Shown: positions 17,301 to 29,300 of the stretch, piece by piece
How positions within the stretch are numbered: the stretch's first letter is position 1
How the letters are laid out: every line of letters begins with the position of its first letter
Assembly: GCF_043555885.1 (NCBI RefSeq)
Contig: NZ_JBIGHX010000002.1
Location: 434,001 to 498,000, forward strand
Length of the DNA stretch: 64,000 nt
Source of the DNA: Pelomonas lactea
Lineage (GTDB): Bacteria; Pseudomonadota; Gammaproteobacteria; Burkholderiales; Burkholderiaceae_C
Reading direction: 5' to 3'
Notes under the pieces: model-generated
What the model was told of the DNA's origin: nothing
The model's input: only the letters and a program-made list of their open reading frames with translations
Databases searched by the model: none
Program-made: the position numbers and the translations under genes

Positions 17301-20300
17301 GGCGGTGACGACGTGCTGGACGGCGGCGACGGCGCGGACGTGCTGGATGGCGGCGACGGCAGCGACACGGCCAGCTACGCATCGGCCACCGCCGGCGTGG
17401 CCGCCAGCCTGCTGGCGCCCGGCACCAACACCGGCGCAGCGGCGGGGGACAGCTACCTGTCCATCGAGAACCTGACCGGCTCCAACTACAACGACACGCT
17501 GACGGGCGACGCGAACGCCAACGTCATCGCCGGTGGCGATGGCGACGACCTCATCGAAGGCCGCGGTGGCGCGGACGTCATCCAGGGCGGGCTGGGCAAT
17601 GACACGCTGAGCTACGCCGCCTCGGCGGCCGCCGTGCAGGTGGACCTCGTGGCCGGCACCGGCAACGGCGGCGATGCGCAGGCCAACGTCATCGGCGGCA
17701 TCGAGAACCTGATCGGCTCCAACTTCGGCGATGCGCTGAGGGGCGACGCGAACGACAACCGGCTGGATGGCGGCAACGGCGACGACCTGCTGGAAGGCGG
17801 CGCGGGCGCGGACCAGCTGCTCGGCGGCGCCGGCAACGACACGGCCACCTATGTCGGCTCCACGTCCGGCGTGAAGGCCAGCCTGGTCAACGCGGCCACC
17901 AACGCCGGCGATGCGGCCGGCGACAGCTTCCAGTCCATCGAGAACCTGACCGGCTCGGCCTTCGACGACACGCTGGAAGGCGACGCCGGCGTCAACCGGT
18001 TGCTGGGCGGCGCGGGCGACGACGTGCTGATCGGCGGCGCCGGGGCGGACGTGCTGTCCGGCGGCGCCGGCAGCGACACCGCCAGCTACGCCGGCGCGCT
18101 CAGCGGCCTGACCGTGAGCCTGGCCGACACGGCGCTGAACACCGGCGACGCGGCCGGCGACACGTTCGATGCGATCGAGAACCTGGCGGGGTCGGGATTC
18201 GACGATGTGCTGATCGGCACCACCGGCGCGAACCGGCTGGACGGCGGCGCCGGCAACGACCTGCTGAACGGCGGCGCCGGCGCGGATGCGCTGATCGGCG
18301 GCGCCGGCATCGACACCGCCACCTATGCCGCGTCGACCGCGGCCGTGACGGTGAACCTGGGCACCGGCCGCGGCAGCGGCGGCGATGCGCAGGGCGACAC
18401 GCTGGCGGGCATCGAGAACGTCATCGGCTCGGCCTTCGACGACCAGCTGACCGGCGCGGCCGGCACCAACGTGCTGACGGGCGGCGCGGGCAGCGACACC
18501 TACACGGTGGACGACTCGACCGACGTCATCGTCGAAGCGGCCGGCGAGGGCACGGACAGCGTCAATGCGTCGGTCAGCTATGCGCTGTCGGCCAACGTCG
18601 AGAACCTGACGTTGACCGGCACCGCCGACATCGACGCAACCGGCAACGTGCTGGACAACGTCCTCACCGGCAACGCCGGCAACAACCTGCTGGACGGCGG
18701 CCTGGGCGCCGACCGCATGGCCGGCGGCGCGGGCGACGACAGCTATGTCGTCGAGTCCACCGGCGACGTGGTCACCGAGAACTTCGGCGAAGGCACGGAC
18801 ACCGTGCGTTCGTCCATCAGCTACGCGTTGGGCGCCAACGTCGAGAACCTGGTGCTGACGGGCACCGGCAGCAACAGCGCGACCGGCAACGCGCTGGACA
18901 ACGTCATCACGGGCAACAGCGGCAACAACCTCATCGACGGCGGCGCGGGCGCCGACGCGATGGCGGGCGGTGCCGGTGACGACATCTACGTCGTCGACAA
19001 CGCCGGCGACACGGTGACGGAAGCCGCGGGCGAGGGCACGGACCTGGTGCGCAGCAGCGTCAGCTTCACGCTGGGCGCCAACGTCGAGCACCTGACGCTG
19101 ACGGGCACGGCCAACATCGACGCGACCGGCAATGCGCTGGCCAACACGCTCACTGGCAACGCCGGCAACAACGTGCTGGACGGGAAGGCCGGCGCCGACC
19201 AGATGGCCGGCGGCGCGGGCGACGACACCTACGTCGTCGACAACGCCGGCGACCAGATCACCGAAGCCGCCAACGAGGGCACGGACCTCGTGCGCTCGTC
19301 GATCAGCTGGACGCTGGGCGACAACCTCGAGAACCTGGCGCTGCTGGGCGCGGGCAACATCGACGCCACCGGCAACGCGGCCGACAACGTCATCACCGGC
19401 AACGCCGGCGCCAACCTCATCGACGGCAAGGCCGGCGCGGACACGATGGCCGGCGGCGCAGGCGACGACAGCTACATCGTCGACAACAGCGGCGACACGG
19501 TGGCCGAAGACGCCAATGCGGGCTACGACACGGTTCGCAGCAGCGTGAGCTATGCGCTGTCGGCCAACGTCGAGGAACTGCAGCTCACCGGCACGGGCAA
19601 CATCAGCGGCACCGGCAACGAGCTGGACAACCGCATCGTCGGCAACAGCGGCGCCAACCTGCTGGACGGCGGCGCGGGCGCCGACGCGATGCTGGGCGGC
19701 GCGGGCGACGACACCTACCTCGTCGACGACGCAGGCGACACGGTGACGGAAGCCGCGGGCGGCGGCACCGACCTCGTGCGCAGCAGCGTCAGCTTCACGC
19801 TGGGCGCCAACGTCGAGAACCTGGTGCTGACCGGCACCGCGCCGATCAACGCCACCGGCAACGACCTCGACAACGCGTTGACCGGCAACGGCGGCAACAA
19901 CGCGCTGGATGGCGGCCTGGGCGCCGACGTGATGGCGGGCGGCGCAGGTAACGACACCTACGTCGTCGACAACGCGGCCGACGTCGTCACCGAGAACGCC
20001 GGCGAGGGCACCGACACCGTGCGTGCCGGCTTCAGCTACACGCTGGGCGCCAACCTGGAGAACCTGGTGCTGACCGGCACCGGCGACCTGAACGGCACCG
20101 GCAACGCGCTGGACAACGCCCTCACCGGCAACAGCGGCAACAACACGCTGGACGGCGGCCTAGGCGCCGACGCGATGGCCGGCGGTGCGGGCAATGACGT
20201 CTACGTCGTCGACAACAGCGGCGACACGGTGACGGAGAACGCGGGCGAGGGCATCGACCTCGTGCAGTCCGGCGTCAGCTTCCGGCTGGGCGCCAACATC

Positions 20301-23300
20301 GAGCAGCTGACGCTGACGGGCACCGCCAACATCGACGGCACCGGCAACGCGCTGGCCAACGTCATCACCGGCAACGCGGGCAACAACGTGCTGGACGGCG
20401 GCGCCGGCACCGACGTGCTGACCGGCGGCGCGGGCGATGACACCTACGTCGTCGACAACGCCGGCGACAGCATCACCGAGCGGGCCGGCGAGGGCGCGGA
20501 CCTCGTGCGCAGCGCGGTCACGTGGACGCTCGGGGCCAACCTCGAGAACCTGACGCTGACCGGCGGCGCCAACATCGACGGCACCGGCAACGCGCTGGCC
20601 AACGTGCTCACCGGCAACGGCGGCAACAACGTGCTTGACGGCCGCGCCGGCGCCGACCAGATGGCCGGTGGCGCGGGTGACGACACCTACGTCATCGACA
20701 ACGCCGGCGACACCGTCACCGAGAACGCCGGCGAAGGCACGGACCTCGTGCGCGCGGGCATCAGCTGGGTGCTGGGCGCCAACGTCGAGAACCTGCAGCT
20801 GACCGGCAGCGGCGACCTCAACGCGACCGGCAACGAGCTGGACAACCAGCTCACCGGCAACGGCGGCAACAACCTGCTGGACGGCAAGGCCGGCGCGGAC
20901 GCGATGGCCGGCGGCGCGGGCGACGACAGCTACCTCGTCGACAACGCCGGCGACACCGTCACCGAAGGCGTGGGCGAGGGCGCGGATCAGGTGTTCGCCA
21001 GCGTCAGCTTCCGCCTCGGCGAGAACCTGGAAGACCTGACGCTGCTAGGTGCCGCCAACATCAACGCGACCGGCAACTCGGCCGCCAACCGACTGACCGG
21101 CAACAGCGGCAACAACCAGCTGGACGGCGGCGCGGGTGCCGACCAGATGGCCGGCGGCGCCGGTGACGACAGCTACGTCGTCGACAACGCCGGCGACGTG
21201 GTGACCGAGAACGCCGGCGAGGGCACGGACACCATCCGCTCGTCCGTCACGCTGGTGCTGCCGGCCAACGTCGAGAACCTGGTGCTGACGGGCAGCGCCA
21301 ACATCGACGCGACCGGCAATGCGCTGGACAACGTCATCACCGGCAACGCCGGCAACAACACCATCGACGGCGGCGCGGGCGCCGACGCGATGGCCGGCGG
21401 CGCCGGCAACGACAGCTACGTCGTCGACAACGCCGGCGACACGGTGCTGGAGGCAGCCGGCGAGGGCACGGACCTCGTGCGCTCAAGCGTCACGTTCACG
21501 TTGGGCCCCAACCTCGAGAACCTGCTGCTGACCGGCAGCGCCAACATCGACGGCAGCGGCAACGAGCTGGCCAACCAGATCACCGGCAACAGCGGCAACA
21601 ACACGCTGGATGGCGGCGCGGGCGCCGACACGCTGGCCGGTGGCGCGGGCAACGACACCTACGTCGTCGACGACCTCGGCGACACCGTCACCGAGTTCAG
21701 CGGCCAGGGCACGGACACCGTGCGTTCCAGCGTCACCTTCGCGCTGGGCGCCAACCTCGAGCGCCTGGTGCTGACCGGCACCGGCGACATCAACGCCACC
21801 GGCAACGAGCTGGACAACCAGCTGACCGGCAATCTCGCCAACAACACGCTGGACGGCGGCCAGGGCGCCGACGCGATGGCCGGCGGCGCGGGCAACGACA
21901 TCTACGTCGTCGACAACACCGGCGACGCGGTGACCGAGAACGCCGGCGAGGGCACGGACACCGTGCGCGCCAGCATCAGCTACGCGCTGGGCGCCAACGT
22001 CGAGAACCTGGTGCTGACCGGCACCGGCAACGTCGGCGCCACCGGCAACGAGCTGGACAACCAGATCACCGGCAACGCCGGCGCCAACCTCATCGACGGC
22101 GGCACCGGCGCCGACCGCATGGCCGGCGGCGCGGGGGACGACACCTACCTCGTCGACAACGCGGGCGACACCGTGACCGAGGCGGTGGGCGAGGGCACGG
22201 ACCTCGTGCGCAGCAGCGTCAGCTTCACGCTGTCGGCCAACGTCGAGAACCTGATCCTGACGGGCACGGCCGACATCGACGGCACCGGCAACGGCCAGGC
22301 CAACCAGCTGACCGGCAACAGCGGCAACAACGTGCTGGACGGCGGCGCGGGCGCCGACGTGATGACCGGCGGCCTGGGCGACGACACCTACGGCGTGGAC
22401 AACGCCGGCGACCAGGTCATCGAGGCCAGCGGCGAGGGCACGGACACCGTGCGTTCCAGCATCAGCTACACGCTGGGCGCCACGCTGGAGAACCTGGTGC
22501 TGACCGGCACCGGCAACATCAGCGGCACCGGCAATGCCGGCGCCAACAGCATCACCGGCAACGCGGCGGCCAACGTCATCGACGGCGGCGCGGGCGCCGA
22601 CACGATGGCCGGCGGCGGCGGCGACGACACCTTCTACGTGGACACCGCCGGCGACGTCGTCGTCGAGGATGTCGGCGCGGGCAACGACACTGAGATCTCG
22701 TCCGTCAGCCGCGTGCTGGAAGCCAACGTCGAGAACCTCATCCTCACCGGGTCGGCCAACCTGACCGGCACCGGCAACGAACTGGCCAACCAGCTCACCG
22801 GCAACGCCGGCAACAACACGCTGGACGGCGGTGCGGGCGCCGACCTGATGGCCGGCGGCGCCGGTGACGACGTCTATGTGGTGGACGATGCCGGCGACCA
22901 GGTCGTCGAGAACCCCGGCGAAGGCACGGACACCGTGCGCGCCGCGGCCAGCTTCGCGCTGGGCGCCAACATCGAGAACCTGGTGCTGACCGGCACGGCC
23001 AGCGTGGACGGCACCGGCAACGAGCTGGACAACGTCATCACCGGCAACAGCGGCGCCAACGTGCTGGACGGCGGCGCGGGCGCCGACCGCCTCGTCGGCG
23101 GCACGGGCAACGACACCTACGTCATCGACGACGCGGGTGACGTCATCGTCGAGAACGCCGGCGAGGGCACGGACACCGTGCGATCCGGCATCAGCCACAC
23201 GCTGGGCGCCAACCTCGAGAACCTGGTGCTGACCGGCGCGGACCGCATCGACGCGACCGGCAACGCGGTGGCCAACGTCATCACCGGCAACGTCAACAAC

Positions 23301-26300
23301 AACCTCATCGACGGCGGCCTGGGCGCCGACACGATGAGCGGCGGCGCCGGCAACGACACCTACCTCGTCGACAACGCCGGCGACGTCGTCATCGAGGCCG
23401 CGGGCGAGGGCGTGGACCTGGTGCGCGCCAGCGTCAGCTTCGCGCTGGGCGCCAACGTCGAGAACCTGGTGCTGACCGGCAGCAACGACATCAATGCCAC
23501 CGGCAACTCGCTGGCCAACCAGCTGACCGGCAACAGCGGCGCCAACTTGCTGGACGGCGGCGCCGGCGCCGACCAGCTGGCCGGCGGCGCGGGGGACGAC
23601 ACCTACATCGTCGACAACGGCAGCGACGCCATCACCGAGTACACCGCCGAGGGCTACGACACGGTGCAGTCGTCCGTCAGCTGGACGCTGGGCGCCAACC
23701 TGGAGGCGCTGGTGCTGCTGGGCAGCAACAACCTCAACGGCACGGGCAACGACCTGGCCAACTCGCTGACCGGCAACACCGGCAACAACGTGCTGGACGG
23801 CGGCCTGGGTGCCGACACGATGGCCGGCGGCGCCGGCAACGACACCTACGTCGTCGACAACGCCGGCGACGTCGTCACCGAGAACCCGGGCGAGGGCAGC
23901 GACACGGTGCAGGCGTCCATCAGCTATGTGCTGGTCAACGAGGTCGAGAACCTGACGCTTACCGGCACGGCCAACCTGAACGGCACCGGCAACGCGCTGG
24001 ACAACGTCATCACCGGCAACAGCGGCAACAACACACTGGACGGTGGCGCCGGCGCCGACCGCCTGGTGGGCGGTGCGGGCAACGACAGCTACATCGTCGA
24101 CAACAGCGGCGACACAGTCGTCGAGGCCGCCGGCGGCGGCACGGACACCGTGTCGGCCAGCCTCAGCCACGGCCTGGCCGACAACGTCGAGAACCTGGTG
24201 CTCACCGGCACGGCCGACATCGACGGCACCGGCAACGAGCTGAACAACCAGATCACCGGCAATGCCGGCGCCAACGTGCTGGAAGGTGGCGAGGGCGACG
24301 ACCGCCTCGTCGGCGGCGCGGGCAACGACATCTACGTCGTCGACAGCGTGGGCGACCTGATCACCGAGAACGCCGGCGAAGGCACGGACACCGTGCGCAG
24401 CTCCGTCAGCTGGGTGCTGGGCGCCAACCTGGAGAACCTGGAGCTGACGGGCGCGGACGCCATCGACGCCACCGGCAACGGTCTCGTCAACCTGCTGACC
24501 GGCAACGAAGGCAACAACCAGCTCGACGGCGGCGCGGGCGCCGACCAGATGACCGGCGGCCTGGGCGACGACACCTACGTCATCGACAACGCCGGCGACC
24601 TGGTCGTCGAGTTCTTCGGCGAGGGCACGGACACGGTGCTGACCGGCATCAGCTACACGCTGACGGCCAACGTCGAGACGCTGGTGCTGACGGGCACCGG
24701 CGACATCAACGGCACCGGCAACGCTTTGGGCAACACCGTCACCGGCAACAGCGGCAACAACCAGCTCGACGGCGGGCAGGGCGCCGACGTGCTGGTGGGC
24801 GGCGCGGGCAACGACAGCTACGTCGTCGACAACGTCGGCGACTCGCTGTACGAACAGGCCGGCGGCGGCACCGACACGGTGCTGTCCAGCGTCAGCTGGG
24901 CGCTGTCGGCCAACTTCGAGAACCTGACGCTGACCGGCAGCGCCAACATCTCGGCCACCGGCAACAGCGCTGCGAATGTGCTGACCGGCAACGCCGGCAA
25001 CAACCTCATCGTCGGCGGCGGCGGCGCCGACACCATCAACGCCGGCGCGGGCGCCGACACCATCCTCGTCGCGGACCTGACCTTCGCATCCGTCAACGGC
25101 GGCAGCGGCGTGGACAGCCTGAAGCTGGACGGGCTGGGCGTCAGCAACGTCAACCAGCTGACCGCCAAGGTGCAGGGCATTGAGGTGCTGGACTTCTTCG
25201 GTGGTACGGCCGAGACCGTCACGGTGCGCTCGGCCGACGTGAACACCACGAGCTTCGTCGGCGCCGACGGCGGCGGCAAGCTGGAGCTGCTGCTGGACGG
25301 CAACGACCTGCTGCTGCTCAACAGCAGCGACTACAACAACGCGACCGACTACCGCACCAACGCGCCGGACGTGCTGCTGACCAACGGCAACACCGGCAAG
25401 CTGCTGACGGCCATCACTGTGGGCGGCGTGAACCTGGCCATCGACATCAGCGGCCTGGTGCTGCCCAGCCTGTCGGACCTGCGCACGCTGTGGGGCATGT
25501 CGGCCGACCCGACCTTCGCCAGCATCGCCGGCAAGATCACCTGGCTGGACGCGACCGACCTGGACGGCAACGGCACGTCCTCGGGCCTGGGCGAGGCCGG
25601 CCTCATCAACGGCAACGGCAACCTCAGCACCTGGGTCGACAAGAGCGGCAGCGGCAACAACTTCACGCAGGCCACGGCCAGCGCGTCGCCCAAGCTGGAC
25701 CTGACCGGCCTGAACGGCCAGCCCACCATCAGCTTCGACGGCAACGACAACCTCACCAGCAGCCTGTGGGTGGGGCAGAACTACTCGCTGTTCGTCGTCG
25801 GCCAGCTGACCGGCACGCAGAACGGGCGGCTGGTGTCGTCGTCCACCGACAACTCGCTGATCGGCTGGCACGGCGGCTACCAGGACCAGCTGTACGGCCA
25901 GAACTGGGTGTCGCAGACCAACGGCACGGTGCAGCCCAACACGCCCATCCTCTACACGGCGGCCGACCAGGTCGGCGCCGGCGTGCTCTACAAGAACGGC
26001 GTGGCGCTGCCGGCCACCGGCAGCACCTTCGACGGCTGGCTGGGCAAGGTGCAGCTGTCGGGCTACGGCGGCGCCAACAGCGAGGCCAGCCGCGGCGCGG
26101 TGTCGGAGCTGCTGGTGTTCGACCATGTGCTGTCCGCCGGCGAGCAGCGCGTCATCGAGAACTACCTGGCCACCAAGTGGGGCGTGGGCACGGCGGCCAA
26201 CCTGACCGGCGGCGCGCTGGGCACCGTCGGGCTGGACGCGCTGTGGACCGGCGCCAAGATCCAGTTCGGCACCGCATCCGCCGAGACGCTGACCGCGGCC

Positions 26301-29300
26301 TACAACGGCGCGTCGGCCCGTGGCACGGGCCGCGTGGACGCAGTCGTGTTCGGTGGCGACGGCAACGACACGCTGAACGGCAGCGTGCGCGTGGACGCGC
26401 TGTTCGGCGGCAACGGCAACGACACGCTGGACGGCAAGACCGGCGCCGACTGGATGGCCGGCGGTGCGGGCAACGACACGTACACCATCGACGACATCGG
26501 CGACACGGTGGTGGAAGAAGCCAGCGCGGGCAGCGACCTGGTCCTGAGCGCCGTCAGCTACACGTTGACGGCCAACATCGAGAACCTGACGCTGACCGGC
26601 ACGGCCGCCATCAACGGCGCCGGCAATGCGCTGGCCAACACCATCCTCGGCAACAGCGGCGCCAACCGCATCGACGGCGGCGCCGGCGCCGACACGATGA
26701 CCGGCGGCGCGGGCAACGACGTCTACTTCGTCGACAACGCGGGCGACCTCGTCAACGAGAACGCGGGCGAGGGCACCGACGCGGTCTACGCATCCACCAG
26801 CTACACGCTGGCCGCCAACGTCGAGAACATCTTCTACATCGGCCGTGCGGCCGGCACGATCACCGGCAACACCGCCAACAACCAGCTGTACGCCAGCGTC
26901 TACAGCGGCATCGCCACGACGATGGCCGGCGGCACCGGCGACGACAGCTACTACCAGCAGGCCGACAGCTTCGGCAACTTCAACCTGAACCTGAACGTCG
27001 TCGAGAACGCGGGCGAGGGCACCGACACCGTCTACCTGCAGCGCACCACCAACAACGCGACGGTGCTGAGCTTCACGCTGCCGGCCAACGTCGAGAACCT
27101 GGACCTCTCGTCCTCTTACAACGTCAACGGCGTCGGCAACGCGCTGGACAACGTGCTCACCGGCCCCGGCAACCTGGGCACGCCCAACGCGGTGTCGCTG
27201 ACCGGCGGCGCGGGCAATGACACCTACATCGTGTCCCTGCCGTTCACGAGCATCGTGGAGAACAGCGGCGAGGGCACGGACACCGTGCAGGCGAACGTCG
27301 ACTTCCGTGCGCCGGCCAACGTCGAAAACCTGACGGCCGGCAACCAGAACAACCTCAAGCTGTTCGGCAATTCGCTGAACAACACGCTGACCGGCACGCA
27401 GGCCAACGAGCGGCTGGACGGCGGCGCCGGCAACGACACGATGGTGGGCGGTGCCGGCGACGACACCTACGTCGTCGACAGCGCGTCCGACGTCATCACC
27501 GACACCGTCGGCCTGGACAGCATCGAAACCAGCCTGGCCAGCTACACGCTGGGCACCGGCCTGGAGCGGCTGAGCTTCACCGACACCGGCGCCCACACCG
27601 GCACCGGCAACGCGCTGGCCAACCTCATCGTCGGCAACAGCGGCAACGACACGCTCTCCGGCCTGGACGGCAACGACACGCTGTACGGCGGCGGCGGCGC
27701 CGACACGCTGACCGGCGGCAACGGCGACGACCTGCTCGTGGCCGGCAGCCGCCCCAGCCCGTTTGCGGGCCAGCAGCAGAGCGGCCTGCGCGGCGAGTAC
27801 TGGAACAACCAGAGCTGGCTGGGCGTGCCCGTGCTGACGCGCCAGGACGCCGACATCAACTTCAGCTGGGGCAACGGCTCGCCGGCCACCGGCGTCATCG
27901 GCGTCGACAACTTCTCGGCGCGCTGGACGGGCTACATCAACATCGCCACCGCGGGCAGCTACACCTTCGCCATCCGTTCCGATGACGCTGCCGTGCTCAC
28001 GATCGACGGCCAGTCGCTCGTCAATAGCACCTATGCCAGCGGCCAGGCCAGCGCGCTGGTGCTGACGCTGAGCGCGGGACTGCACACCATCCAGATGCAG
28101 TCCAACGAAGGCTCGGGCGGCGCCTACGCGCAGCTGCTGTGGACGACGCCGGCCTCGGCGACGATGACGGCCGTGCCGTCGTCGGTGTTCAGCTACGGTG
28201 ATGCGGCTGCCACGGACGCCGCCGGCGACACGCTCAACGGCGGCGCCGGCAACGACACGCTGGTGGGTGGCCCCAACGTCGACGTGCTGGCCGGCGGCAC
28301 CGGCGACGACATCTACGTCGTCGCCAACCAGGCCGACACGCTGGTCGAGAACGCGGGGGAGGGCACCGACACCGTGCAATCCAGCGCCACGTTCACGCTG
28401 GCCAGCCTGCCCAACATCGAGAACATCACGCTGACCGGCAGCGCCGCCGTGAACGCGAGCGGCAACGCGGCCGCCAACGCGCTGACGGGCAATGCCGCGG
28501 TCAACACGCTGGACGGCAGCGATGGCAACGACACGCTGATCGGCGGCGGCGGCGCGGACACGCTGATCGGCGGCAACGGCAACGACAACCTCACCGGCGA
28601 CGGCGGCAGCACGCTGCAGGGCGGTGACGGCGACGACGTGCTGCGGCTGGGCAATGTCAGCGCCTGGACGCCGGGCCAGCTGAACAACCTCTCCCTGTGG
28701 CTGGACGCTGCCGACCTGGACGGCGACGGCGTGCGCGAAGGCTTCGCCGAAGGCGGCCTGACCGCCGACGGCCGCGTGGCCCTGTGGCGCGACAAGAGCG
28801 GCAACGGCCGCGATGCGACGACCAGCAACGGCAGCTACGAGCCCTTCTACATCGCCGACGGCATGAACGGCCTGCCGACGCTGCGACTGGACGGCCTGGA
28901 CGACCGGCTGTCCATCAGCCTGCCCACCATCGCATCGGGCGGCAGCATCTACTGGGTGCAGCGCAGTGGCGACAGCTTCTACATGCCGATGTACACCGGC
29001 GCCAGCAGCAGCCCCTGGCTGCTGATTGCCGGGCAGGGTGACGGCACCACCGACGTGGTCGGCGCCGGCAACACCAACCTGAAGTCCGCCTGGACCATGG
29101 ACGGCACGCTGCAGACCTGGAACACGCGCGCCAACGTCTACACGACGCTGGCGGAGGCGACGCACGTCGTGTCCACCGTCAACCAGGCGCTGAGTTTCAA
29201 CGGCTCGCTGACCATCGGCAACAGCTGGGGCGGCCAGTGGATGAGCAGCGCCGACTACAGCGAGGTCGTCGTCACCGGCACCACGCTGAGCACGGCAGAC

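Noticed and set aside
13995..19091. A 1698-codon open frame on the minus strand opposite the adhesin start
   Set aside because: Its sequence is a reflection of the GC-rich repeat codons of the adhesin (long runs of Val/Ala/Gly/His without domain order), and it runs across the GGDEF/EAL gene boundary. The plus strand has clear protein domains.
18495..25055. Regular array resembling CRISPR or satellite DNA
   Set aside because: Unit length is 243 bp, the units are coding in one frame throughout, and they vary mainly at positions tolerated by RTX repeats. There are no short repeat/spacer pairs.
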